Assembly (NCBI GenBank): GCA_023415775.1 | Contig: JAEZJM010000035.1 | Coordinates: 1-64,000 of the forward strand | DNA from: Bacillota bacterium | GTDB taxonomy: Bacteria > Bacillota > Negativicutes > Sporomusales > UBA7701 | Length of the DNA stretch: 64,000 nt | Direction: 5' to 3' | Shown here: in pieces, positions 8,647-16,553 of the stretch | Numbering within the stretch: position 1 is the stretch's first letter | Layout of the letters: every line of letters starts with the position of its first letter | Notes under the pieces: generated by a model | What the model was told of the DNA's origin: nothing | Database searches by the model: none | What the model saw: only the letters and a program-made list of their open reading frames with translations | Translations under genes and position numbers: made by a program

Positions 8647-9972
8647 ATGTCGGAGTATTTCCACTCGGTCAGGCTCACGCCTGAGCGGTGTAAAGGTTGC
8701 GTCAACTGTATCAAACGCTGTCCCACCGAGGCGATCCGCATCCGCGGCGGCAAGGCGAAGATAACCGAGGCTCGCTGCATCGACTGCGGCGAGTGCATCC
8801 GCCGGTGCGCCAACCGGGCCAAGACGGCCGTGACCGACAGCCTTGACGACCTGAAGGATTACAAGTACAACGTGGCGCTGCCCGCGCCCGCGCTGTATTC
8901 CCAGTTTTCCGCCGACGTGCCGGCGAACGTGGTGTTGTGCGGCTTGATGCACCTCGGCTTCGACGAGGTGTTCGAGGTGGCTCTCGGCGCCGAGATCGTT
9001 TCCGACGCGACCGTGGAGTATCTCAAGCGCCGGGACGCGAAGAAGCCGGCGATTTCCTCCGCCTGTCCGGCGGTGGTGCGGCTGGTCCAGGTAAAGTTTC
9101 CCGAACTGATCGATAATCTCATCCCCCTGGAAGCGCCGGTGGAGGTGGCCGCCCGTCTGGTCCGCAGCACCCGCTGCCGGGAACTGGGCATCGCGCCGGA
9201 GGATATCGGCGTGTGGTTCATCACCCCCTGCCCGGCGAAGATGACGGCGTTCAAGCAGCCGCTGGGGGCGGAGAAGTCAAGCGTTACCGGCGCCATCGGC
9301 ATATCGCAGATTTACGGCGAGCTCTTGAAGGCGGTGGCGGTCGTCCCCCGCGACGCCAACTGCCAGCGGGCCACGGCCCGCGGCGTCGGCTGGGCTTTAA
9401 GCGGTGGCGAGACGTCGGCCGCGGCGGCGGGGAACAGCATGGTTATCGACGAGATCCACAATGTCAGCGAGGTGCTGGAACAGGTGGTTCTCGGCAAGAT
9501 AAAAGTCGATTTTATCGAGGCGCTGGCATGTTCCGGCGGCTGCATCGGCGGCCCGCTGACGGTGGAAAACCGCTTCGTGGCCGAGCACCGCATGCGTCAG
9601 AGGCTGGCGAAGATGCGCGCCGAGGATGAGGCGCGCGGCTCCGCGCCGGCCAAATATTACCCCGATTCCTCGCTGACCGAGTATGACCGTACGATCGAGC
9701 CGCGGCCGATCATGCGCCTTGATGAGGATATTTTCAGGGCGATGTATAAGGTTGAGCAGATGGAAAAGACGCTCAAGAAGCTTCCGGGGCTGGACTGCGG
9801 TTCGTGCGGCTCGCCGAACTGCAAGGCGCTGGCCGAGGATATCGTGCAGGGGGAAGCTGTCGAAACCGACTGCATTTTCAAACTGCGCGAACGGGTCCGC
9901 GACCTCGCCCAGGAGATGGTGGGTCTGGCGGCCAAGCTGCCGCCTTCGTTGGAGGAACGGGAAGAGAATTAG
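8647..9972 (+). CDS. Sensor-type [FeFe]-hydrogenase-domain protein (HydS-like)
   Basis: Predicted H-cluster protein of 441 residues. Two N-terminal [4Fe-4S] ferredoxin motifs (Cys15-25 and Cys44-54) precede a hydrogenase large-subunit domain with Cys140 in SSACPA, Cys195 in TPCPAK, and Cys295 and Cys299 in ACSGGC. In SSACPA an Ala stands where catalytic enzymes carry the proton-relay Cys of TSCCP, as reported for sensory hydrogenases. A further Fe-S motif (Cys384, 387, 392, 409) and a charged helix end the protein; no PAS domain is seen. It sits among DRTGG, ATPase and PHP genes, so a redox or H2 sensor is more likely than a production enzyme. Confidence 0.85.
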   Translation: MSEYFHSVRLTPERCKGCVNCIKRCPTEAIRIRGGKAKITEARCIDCGECIRRCANRAKTAVTDSLDDLKDYKYNVALPAPALYSQFSADVPANVVLCGLMHLGFDEVFEVALGAEIVSDATVEYLKRRDAKKPAISSACPAVVRLVQVKFPELIDNLIPLEAPVEVAARLVRSTRCRELGIAPEDIGVWFITPCPAKMTAFKQPLGAEKSSVTGAIGISQIYGELLKAVAVVPRDANCQRATARGVGWALSGGETSAAAAGNSMVIDEIHNVSEVLEQVVLGKIKVDFIEALACSGGCIGGPLTVENRFVAEHRMRQRLAKMRAEDEARGSAPAKYYPDSSLTEYDRTIEPRPIMRLDEDIFRAMYKVEQMEKTLKKLPGLDCGSCGSPNCKALAEDIVQGEAVETDCIFKLRERVRDLAQEMVGLAAKLPPSLEEREEN

Positions 9973-9985
9973 GAGGGATTGCCTA

Positions 9986-10327
9986 GTGACGGTCAACGAT
10001 CTCGTCGGTTCCCTGCCGCTCACCGTCGTCGCCGGTCAGGACCGGCTGACGGCCGAGGTGACGGGAGGCTATGTTTCCGATCTGCTGAGCAATGTGATGG
10101 GCTTCGCTACCCCGGGTAGCGTGTGGGTCACGATGCAGGGGCACCAGAACGTTGTGGCGGTGGCTTCCCTGGCCGGTCTGGCGGCGGTGGTCGTTGCCGG
10201 CGGGGTCGCCCCGGAACCGGAGACGGTGGCCAAGGCCGAGGCAGAAGGGATTGTCCTGCTGACGACTTCTCTGTCCAGCTTCGAACTGGTCGGACAACTA
10301 TACCGTAGCGGCGTCAAGGGGCAGTGA
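9986..10327 (+). CDS. Second DRTGG-domain protein
   Basis: A 113-residue protein beginning VTVNDLVGSLPLTV. It shares with the 7841 protein the pattern DLLSNV...TPGSVWV, then LAGLAAVVVAGGVAP and a closing EGIVLLTTSLSSFE...SGVKG, so the two are diverged paralogues in one operon. The GTG start follows AGGAGGG at 5-6 nt; longer in-frame openings lie inside the preceding gene. Its stop codon overlaps the ATG of the PHP gene (TGATG), implying translational coupling. A regulatory small-molecule-binding role is inferred from the family. Confidence 0.8.
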   Translation: MTVNDLVGSLPLTVVAGQDRLTAEVTGGYVSDLLSNVMGFATPGSVWVTMQGHQNVVAVASLAGLAAVVVAGGVAPEPETVAKAEAEGIVLLTTSLSSFELVGQLYRSGVKGQ

Positions 10328-11067
10328 TGCGCCGTTTCGTGGCCGATCTGCACGTTCACACGCTGCTGTCGCCCTGTGCGGCGGTCGAGATGACGCCGCG
10401 CAACATCGTGTGGCACGCGGCCCGGCACGGCATCGACATTGTAGCAATCACCGACCATAACGCCGGCGACAATGTCACCGCCGCGCTGGCTGCCGCCAAG
10501 GGCACCGACGTGACCGTGCTGCCGGGTATGGAGGTGGAGACGAAAGAGGAAGTCCATTTCATCGCCTTGTTCGAGAAACCTCGGCAGCTGTTCGCCTGGG
10601 AGAAGGTCGTCGCCGCGCACCGGTCGGGACGCATGAACGATACCGACAAGTTCGGCGCCCAGTTCGTGGTCGACGAGGAGGATAACCTGGTGGCCGTCAA
10701 GGAGGAAATGCTGCTGGCCTCGCTCACCCTGAGCCTGGCCGAGGCCTGCGAACAGGTCAACGCCCTCGGCGGGCTGGCGATCGCCAGCCATGTCGACCGA
10801 CCAGCCTACAGCGTCCTGTCCCAGCTGGGCTTCATCCCCCCGGGGCTGGCGCTTACGGCGGTGGAGGTGTCGCGACGGGTTTCCCCCGCGGATGCCGCCA
10901 AGCGTTTTCCGGCCATCGGCGCCTTGCCGGTCGTCACGGCGTCTGACGCCCATACCATCGAAGATTTCCTGTCCGGCCCGAAGATGGCCTTTAACCTCGA
11001 AGAGCCTACCCTGGCGGAAATCCGCCAGGCACTATACAACGAGAATTCGCGAGGGGTGGTGTTGTGA
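10327..11067 (+). CDS. PHP-domain protein (metal-dependent phosphoesterase type)
   Basis: A 246-residue PHP-fold protein. Metal-site motifs appear in order: DLHVHTLLSPCA at the N-terminus, ITDHN, the acidic PGMEVET, ASHVDRP and a final TASDAHT. The family hydrolyses phosphoesters in substrates from nucleotides to histidinol phosphate. Here a conserved PHP gene inside a hydrogenase operon suggests a signalling or cofactor-related phosphoesterase, but the substrate cannot be read from sequence. GTG 10324 is an alternative start one codon earlier. No membrane segment. Confidence 0.88.
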   Translation: MRRFVADLHVHTLLSPCAAVEMTPRNIVWHAARHGIDIVAITDHNAGDNVTAALAAAKGTDVTVLPGMEVETKEEVHFIALFEKPRQLFAWEKVVAAHRSGRMNDTDKFGAQFVVDEEDNLVAVKEEMLLASLTLSLAEACEQVNALGGLAIASHVDRPAYSVLSQLGFIPPGLALTAVEVSRRVSPADAAKRFPAIGALPVVTASDAHTIEDFLSGPKMAFNLEEPTLAEIRQALYNENSRGVVL

Positions 11068-11125
11068 CCGCCGGGGGAAAAAAATTACGCCACTAAGTGA
11101 AAGTTCTCATAAAAGGAGGAGAAAT

Positions 11126-11629
11126 ATGAACAGCAATCAGGAACAGAAGTGCTGCTGCGGCGGCAAGGGCGGCGCCAGCAACATGGCGAAGCTGGACGAG
11201 ATCATGGCCAAGTACCAGGGCGCGAAAGGGGCGCTTATCCCCGTCCTGCAGGAGGCCCAGGACGCTTACGGCTACCTGCCAAAAGACGTCATCGTGAGGA
11301 TCGGGGAGAAGATGAATATCCCGACCAGCCAGATTTACGGCGTGGCCACCTTCTACGCCCAGTTCCATCTCAACCCGCGCGGTAAGAATATCATCCGCGT
11401 ATGCCAGGGGACGGCCTGCCACGTCCGTGGCGCCAAGGCTATTTTAAAGGCGCTGGAAGACGCTCTGAAGGTTTCCGCCGGCAAGACGACACCCGACCTG
11501 AAGTTCACCCTGGAGACGGTGGCCTGTATCGGCGCCTGCGGCCTGTCGCCGGTCATGATGGTCAACGACGATACCCACGGGCGGCTGACGCCGGAGATCG
11601 TGCCGGAAATTCTCGGCCGTTACTCTTAA
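11126..11629 (+). CDS. hydC: NuoE-like [2Fe-2S] subunit of the NAD-linked hydrogenase (HydC type)
   Basis: Thioredoxin-fold [2Fe-2S] subunit of 167 residues. Four ligands are visible: Cys93 and Cys98 (CQGTAC) and Cys134 and Cys138 (CIGAC), the standard NuoE C-x4-C...C-x3-C arrangement, with the family motif GVATFYAQFHL just before. It hands electrons to the flavin subunit in HydABC complexes. The N-terminus carries an extra KCCCGGKGG stretch. AAGGAGG lies 6-7 nt before the ATG, so the longer in-frame opening into the PHP gene is not used. Confidence 0.92.
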   Translation: MNSNQEQKCCCGGKGGASNMAKLDEIMAKYQGAKGALIPVLQEAQDAYGYLPKDVIVRIGEKMNIPTSQIYGVATFYAQFHLNPRGKNIIRVCQGTACHVRGAKAILKALEDALKVSAGKTTPDLKFTLETVACIGACGLSPVMMVNDDTHGRLTPEIVPEILGRYS

Positions 11630-11636
11630 GCTCCGT

Positions 11637-12200
11637 ATGCGGGAACTGGCGCTCCATATTTTGGATCTTGTCCAGAATTCCCTGGAAGCTGGGGCAAACC
11701 GGGTTTTGCTGGAGATTATCGAGGACAGCTGTGCGGATACCCTGACCATCCGCGTGTCCGACAACGGACGGGGCATGGACGCCGCTACCCGGCGCCGCGT
11801 TCTCGACCCCTTTGTCACTACCCGCACGACTCGCAGGGTGGGGCTGGGTTTACCGCTGATCGATATGTCCACCAAGCAGTGCGGAGGGTATCTGAAGATC
11901 GATTCTGAGGTGGGCCAAGGCACCACGGTGGAAGCGGTTTACCGCCACAGCCACCTGGACCGCCCGCCGCTCGGCAACCTCGCCGCGACGGTGAAAACGC
12001 TGGTGATCGCCAATCCGGAGACTGATCTGACTTACCGGCATCTGGTGGGTAACGCCGTTTTCTCCTTGGCTACCAGCGAGCTGACCGAGATATTGGGCGA
12101 TATGCCCCTGTCGCACCCGGATGTAATTGTATGGCTCGACGAGTATATAGCGGCCAATGAGGCCAATTTGTACGGAGGTGTACAGCATGAAAACAGTTGA
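11637..12200 (+). CDS. Histidine-kinase-type ATPase domain protein without a phosphoacceptor domain
   Basis: A 187-residue GHKL ATPase with N-box LVQNSLEAGANR, G1 box DNGRGMD and G2 box VGLGLPLI. Only a short lead precedes the N-box, so the His-containing dimerisation domain is absent. The C-terminal 60 residues are unlike standard kinases. Genes of this kind recur between the NuoE-like and ferredoxin-like genes of hydrogenase operons in anaerobic Firmicutes (recalled context). It starts 7 nt after hydC and overlaps the next gene by 14 nt. Whether it phosphorylates anything is unknown. Confidence 0.85.
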   Translation: MRELALHILDLVQNSLEAGANRVLLEIIEDSCADTLTIRVSDNGRGMDAATRRRVLDPFVTTRTTRRVGLGLPLIDMSTKQCGGYLKIDSEVGQGTTVEAVYRHSHLDRPPLGNLAATVKTLVIANPETDLTYRHLVGNAVFSLATSELTEILGDMPLSHPDVIVWLDEYIAANEANLYGGVQHENS

Positions 12201-12552
12201 GGACTTAAAGCGCATGCGCGAACAGTTCCAGTCGCAGACCAAGCTGCGCCACGCAGGCGGTATACAGATCATAGTCGGCATGGGCACGTGCGGTATCGCC
12301 GCCGGGGCGCGGGAAGTAATGTCCGCCATCCTCGACGAGATCGCCAAGCGCAAGCTGCAGGACGTGACCGTCCGCCAGACCGGCTGCATCGGTATGTGCG
12401 AGAAGGAAGTCCTGGTCGATGTCGTCCGTCCCGACGAGCCGCGCATAACCTACGGTAAGGTTACGCCGGCCGTCGTCGCCAAGATAGTCGGTGAGCATGT
12501 GGTCAACGGCCGGATCGTGGAAGAGCTGGTCGTCGGCAAGATTTCTCAATAG
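12187..12552 (+). CDS. (2Fe-2S) ferredoxin-domain protein, thioredoxin fold
   Basis: A 121-residue protein with IIVGMGTCGIAAGA followed by VRQTGCIGMCEKE, the Cys spacing of the thioredoxin-like [2Fe-2S] ferredoxins related to NuoE and the NuoF N-terminus. The first pair has a single Cys (GTCGIA), so one ligand differs from the usual C-x4-C. GGAGGTG precedes the ATG at 6 nt, inside the end of the ATPase gene. It probably shuttles electrons to or within the hydrogenase complex. It matches the free-standing subunit seen in HndABCD-type hydrogenases. Confidence 0.87.
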   Translation: MKTVEDLKRMREQFQSQTKLRHAGGIQIIVGMGTCGIAAGAREVMSAILDEIAKRKLQDVTVRQTGCIGMCEKEVLVDVVRPDEPRITYGKVTPAVVAKIVGEHVVNGRIVEELVVGKISQ

Positions 12553-12576
12553 ACACGGGAAACGGGAGGTAAGAAA

Positions 12577-14367
12577 ATGCAACACGTGAGAGCTCACGTA
12601 CTCATTTGCGCCGGCACCGGCTGTACCGCCTCGGGAGCGTCGAAGGTCGAAGCGGCGCTGCGCGAGGAACTGGTCAAGAAGGGCCTCGACAAGGAGATCA
12701 TGGTCGTGGAGACCGGCTGCCACGGTTTCTGCGAGATGGGCCCGCTGGTTATCGTATATCCCGAAGGTACTTTCTATGTCCGCGTTCAGGCCGAGGACGT
12801 GCCCGAACTGGTCGAAAGCCACCTCTACAAGGGCCGGATTGTGCAGCGTCTGCTGTATAAAGAACCGGTCACCCACGAGAGCATCCCCAATTACAGCGAG
12901 CTGAGCTTCTACAAAAAACAGATGCGGATGGTGCTCGCCAACTGCGGCCACATCAATCCCGAAATAATCGAAGAGTATATCGCCGTCGGCGGCTACGAGG
13001 CCCTGGGCAAAGCGCTGACCACGATGACTCCCGAGCAGGTCGTCGATGAGATGAAGAAGTCGGGCCTGCGCGGCCGTGGGGGCGGCGGCTTCCCGACCGG
13101 TATGAAGTGGGACTTCACCCGCAAGGCCGCCGGCGATAAGAAATATGTCGTCTGTAACGCCGACGAGGGCGACCCGGGCGCGTTCATGGACCGCAGCGTC
13201 CTGGAAGGCGACCCCCACCGCGTCATCGAGGGCATGGCCGTCTGCGGCTACGCCATCGGCGCCGACGAAGGCTACCTGTATGTGCGGGCCGAGTACCCGC
13301 TGGCGATCAAACGCCTGAGAATCGCCATCAAGCAGGCCGAAGACCTCGGGCTCTTGGGAGATAACATCTTCGGCTCGGGCTTCAGCTTCCGCCTGAAGAT
13401 CAAAGAAGGCGCCGGCGCGTTCGTGTGCGGCGAAGAGACCGCCCTGCTGGCCTCGATCGAAGGCAAGCGCGGCATGCCGCGGCCCCGTCCGCCCTTCCCG
13501 GCCATTTCCGGCCTGTGGGGCAAGCCGACCAACATCAATAACGTCGAGACGTTCGCCAACGTGCCGCAGATCATCACCAAAGGCGCCGACTGGTACGCCA
13601 GCATCGGCACCGAGAAGAGCAAAGGCACGAAGGTCTTCGCCCTTACCGGCCGTATCAACCACACCGGCCTCGCCGAGGTGCCGATGGGCATCACGATGCG
13701 CGAGATCATCTTCGATATCGGCGGCGGCATCCCCGGCGGCAAGAAGTATAAAGCCGTCCAGATCGGCGGCCCCTCGGGCGGCTGTCTCCCCGAACAATTG
13801 CTTGATCTGCCTGTCGACTACGATTCCCTCATCCAGGCCGGCGCGATGATGGGCTCGGGCGGCCTGGTGGTCATGGACGAGACGACCTGTATGGTCGACC
13901 TGGCCAAATTCTTCCTCACCTTCACCCAGTCGGAGTCCTGCGGCAAATGCACCCCCTGCCGCGAGGGCACCAAGCGGATGCTGGAGATCCTCACCCGCAT
14001 CACCGACGGCGAAGGTAAGGAAAGCGATATCGCCCTGCTCGAGAGCATGGCCAAGAATATCAAGACCTCGGCGCTGTGCGGCCTTGGCCAGACGGCCCCC
14101 AATCCCATTTTGAGCACACTGCGCTATTTCCGGCACGAATATGAGGCCCACATTAAAGAGAAGCGCTGCCCGGCCGGGGCGTGCACCAAGCTGGCCGGCT
14201 ACAGGATCACCGAGGCTTGCAAGGGCTGCGGCCTGTGCACCAAGACCTGCCCGGTGGCGGCCATCAGCGGAGAGATCAAGTCCCAGCATATGATCGACGA
14301 GGCGATTTGCATCAAGTGCGGCGCCTGCATGACCAAGTGTCCGTTCAAGGCCATCATCAAGGGCTAA
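12577..14367 (+). CDS. hydB: NuoF-like NADH/FMN subunit of the NAD-linked [FeFe] hydrogenase (HydB type)
   Basis: The flavin and NAD(H) site of the complex, 596 residues. Domains in order: N-terminal thioredoxin-like [2Fe-2S] domain (Cys11, 16, 48, 52); NADH/FMN-binding core with GRGGGGFPTGMKW and CNADEGDPGAFMDR; the SLBB region; a [4Fe-4S] site in SESCGKCTPCREG; and two C-terminal ferredoxin motifs (CKGCGLCTKTCP and CIKCGACMTKCP). This layout is that of electron-bifurcating or NAD-dependent hydrogenases. Bifurcation with ferredoxin is possible but cannot be decided from sequence. It lies 21 nt before hydA. Confidence 0.95.
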   Translation: MQHVRAHVLICAGTGCTASGASKVEAALREELVKKGLDKEIMVVETGCHGFCEMGPLVIVYPEGTFYVRVQAEDVPELVESHLYKGRIVQRLLYKEPVTHESIPNYSELSFYKKQMRMVLANCGHINPEIIEEYIAVGGYEALGKALTTMTPEQVVDEMKKSGLRGRGGGGFPTGMKWDFTRKAAGDKKYVVCNADEGDPGAFMDRSVLEGDPHRVIEGMAVCGYAIGADEGYLYVRAEYPLAIKRLRIAIKQAEDLGLLGDNIFGSGFSFRLKIKEGAGAFVCGEETALLASIEGKRGMPRPRPPFPAISGLWGKPTNINNVETFANVPQIITKGADWYASIGTEKSKGTKVFALTGRINHTGLAEVPMGITMREIIFDIGGGIPGGKKYKAVQIGGPSGGCLPEQLLDLPVDYDSLIQAGAMMGSGGLVVMDETTCMVDLAKFFLTFTQSESCGKCTPCREGTKRMLEILTRITDGEGKESDIALLESMAKNIKTSALCGLGQTAPNPILSTLRYFRHEYEAHIKEKRCPAGACTKLAGYRITEACKGCGLCTKTCPVAAISGEIKSQHMIDEAICIKCGACMTKCPFKAIIKG

Positions 14368-14388
14368 AGGGAGAAGGAGTGTGATACC

Positions 14389-16116
14389 ATGGATATGGTC
14401 AATATAACTATTGACGGCCAGAAGGTGCAGGTGCCGAAAACGGCTACTGTCCTCGAAGCCGCCTTGTCGCAAGGCATCAAGGTGCCGACCCTGTGTTACC
14501 ACCCCGAGCTCAGGCCGGAAGGGGCCTGCCGCGTGTGCATGGTCGAGGTTGAGGGCGCCCGCAGCCTGGTTGCCTCCTGTGTTTACCCGGTGAACGAGGG
14601 CATGGTCGTCCGCACCAACACCGCCGCGGTCCGGGAAGCCCGCCAGATGGTCGTGGAGCTGCTGCTGGCCAACCACCCGCCCGATTGCTTGGCGTGCCAG
14701 CGCAACCTCAACTGCGAGCTGCAGTCGATCGCCGCCGACCTCGGCATCCGCGAGGTCCGCTTCCAGGGCGAGCGCAAAGATCTGCCCCTCGACGCCAACA
14801 ACCCCTCGCTGGTGCGCGACCAGAACAAGTGCATCCTGTGCGGCCGCTGCATCCGCGCGTGCAGCGAGCGGCAGGGCGTCCACGTATATAGCTTCGTCAA
14901 CCGCGGCTTCAACACCACCGTCGCCCCCGCCTTCATGACGGGTCTCGACGAGGCGCCCTGCACCTACTGCGGTCAGTGCGCCACCGTCTGCCCGACGGCG
15001 GCTATCGTCGAGAAGGACGACACCGACGAAGTCTGGAAAGCGATCAGCGATCCCAAGAAGCATGTTGTCGTGCAGACCGCCCCGGCGGTGCGCGTCGCCC
15101 TCGGCGAAGCCCTCGGCATGGGCCCCGGCAGCGTCGTCACCGGCAAGATGGTCGCGGCCCTGCGCCGCCTCGGCTTCGACAAGGTGTTCGACACCGACTT
15201 CACCGCCGACCTCACCATCCTGGAGGAGGGCAACGAGTTCATCCAGCGTCTGACGACCGGCGGCAAACTGCCGATGATCACCTCCTGCTCTCCCGGCTGG
15301 GTCAACTTCATCGAGCTGATGTATCCCGACCTCCTCGACCACCTGTCCACCGCCAAGTCGCCGCAGCAGATGTTCGGCGCGCTCGTCAAAACGTACTATG
15401 CCGAAAAACAGGGGATCGACCCCAAGGATATCGTCAGCGTCTCGATTATGCCCTGTACTGCCAAGAAGGCCGAGGCGGTCCGCCCCGAGATGAAGTCCAG
15501 CGGCTACCAGGACGTCGACTACGTCCTCACGACCCGCGAACTCGGCCGCATGATCCGCGAAGCCGGCCTCAGCTTCGACAAGCTGCCGGAAGAAGAATAT
15601 GACGCTCCGCTCGGCATTTCCACCGGCGCCGGCGTCATCTTCGGCGCCACCGGCGGCGTCATGGAAGCCGCTCTCCGCACCGTGGCCGAAGTGGTCACCG
15701 GCAAGGAGCTGGGCTGCATCGACTTCCACGGTGTCCGCGGTCTGACCGGCATCAAGGAAGCGGTCGTGCCGGTGGGCGACCTGAACGTGAAGGTGGCTGT
15801 GGCCCACACGCTGCAGAACGCCCGCACCATCCTCGACAAGATCCGCGCCGGCGAAGCCGACTACCACTTCATCGAAGTCATGGCCTGCCCCGGCGGCTGC
15901 ATCGGCGGCGGCGGCCAGCCATTGCCGGTCTGCCAGGAGACCCGCCAGGCCCGCGTCAACGCCATCTACGAATGCGACCAGTGCATGACGATGCGCAAGT
16001 CGCACGAGAACCCGGCGGTGAAGGAGCTGTACGACGGCTGGCTCGGCAAACCGCTGGGCGAGAAGTCCCACAAACTCCTCCACACCCACTACCACGCGCA
16101 GCATCGCGAGGGATAG
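14389..16116 (+). CDS. hydA: [FeFe]-hydrogenase catalytic subunit, NAD-linked group A type
   Basis: Reduces protons or oxidises H2 at the H-cluster, 575 residues. N-terminal relay: [2Fe-2S] (Cys36, 47, 50, 64), His-Cys3 (His96, Cys100, 103, 109) and two [4Fe-4S] sites (Cys148-158, Cys191-201). The H domain shows TSCSPGW around Cys300, MPCTAKK (Cys356) and ACPGGCIGGG (Cys500, 504), then a C-terminal small-subunit-like part with two late Cys. The first motif has Ser where TSCCPGW is canonical. The relay is nearly the same as that of fdhA at 1-1874. AGAAGGAG is 9 nt before the ATG. A strong terminator follows, ending the operon. Confidence 0.96.
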   Translation: MDMVNITIDGQKVQVPKTATVLEAALSQGIKVPTLCYHPELRPEGACRVCMVEVEGARSLVASCVYPVNEGMVVRTNTAAVREARQMVVELLLANHPPDCLACQRNLNCELQSIAADLGIREVRFQGERKDLPLDANNPSLVRDQNKCILCGRCIRACSERQGVHVYSFVNRGFNTTVAPAFMTGLDEAPCTYCGQCATVCPTAAIVEKDDTDEVWKAISDPKKHVVVQTAPAVRVALGEALGMGPGSVVTGKMVAALRRLGFDKVFDTDFTADLTILEEGNEFIQRLTTGGKLPMITSCSPGWVNFIELMYPDLLDHLSTAKSPQQMFGALVKTYYAEKQGIDPKDIVSVSIMPCTAKKAEAVRPEMKSSGYQDVDYVLTTRELGRMIREAGLSFDKLPEEEYDAPLGISTGAGVIFGATGGVMEAALRTVAEVVTGKELGCIDFHGVRGLTGIKEAVVPVGDLNVKVAVAHTLQNARTILDKIRAGEADYHFIEVMACPGGCIGGGGQPLPVCQETRQARVNAIYECDQCMTMRKSHENPAVKELYDGWLGKPLGEKSHKLLHTHYHAQHREG

Positions 16117-16127
16117 AACAAGAAAAA

Positions 16128-16155
16128 CCGGGAGCTTTCGCTCCCGGTTTTTTTT
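16128..16155 (+). terminator. Terminator of the hydrogenase operon
   Basis: CCGGGAGC (16128-16135), loop TTTC, GCTCCCGG (16140-16147), then eight T's. A textbook intrinsic terminator directly after hydA. Confidence 0.92.
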
Positions 16156-16379
16156 AGCCGTTGATAAAGCCTCGCACATTATTCGGGGCGACTATCGCCG
16201 AACGAAAATATGCGCTGATAAAGCTGGCGTAATCAGGACGTGCATCTGGGGCTTTCTGAACAGCCAGCCCATCTGCGGCGTTGCGGGCTACTTCGTTTCA
16301 TTAAACCGTCGGCGAGGTCGCCGAGATTGCCGGCCATGCCGCTGAGGTGCTGGGCGGCGGAGGCTTGGGGAAGCTGTGG
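16156..16379. other. Gene-free stretch between hydA and the rex promoter
   Basis: No credible ORF. The part around 16248-16305 (CTTTCTGAACAGCC then CCATCTGCGGCG) resembles degenerate interspersed repeats I associate with anaerobic Firmicutes; this is a memory-based impression only. Confidence 0.3.
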
Positions 16380-16408
16380 TAGACAAAAGCTGTAATTTCC
16401 GTTATAAT
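16380..16408 (+). promoter_or_regulatory. rex promoter
   Basis: TAGACA (16380-16385), a 17-bp spacer and a perfect TATAAT (16403-16408). It gives a leader of about 140 nt before rex. Confidence 0.65.
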
Positions 16409-16440
16409 ATGTGAATCATAACGCATACAGTATAGCAACA

Positions 16441-16458
16441 TTGTGAAATATTATATAA
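16441..16458 (+). promoter_or_regulatory. Candidate Rex operator in the rex leader
   Basis: TTGTGAAATATTATATAA keeps the full left half of the Rex box (TTGTGAAATATT) but has a degenerate right half. It lies about 30 nt after the -10 hexamer, a position suited to autoregulation. Confidence 0.4.
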
Positions 16459-16553
16459 ACTGATGCCGTCGGACAGGTCTGCTAGCAGGAGTTCATCCGT
16501 TTAAGACGGAATTGATTAGACGAGCCGGGAGAACTGGTGGGGAGGGCTAAGGC

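Noticed and set aside
12205..16179. 1324-codon minus-strand ORF over the hydrogenase genes
   Set aside because: Antisense shadow of hydB and hydA, which have all their Fe-S motifs; it has no recognisable domain and no ribosome site.
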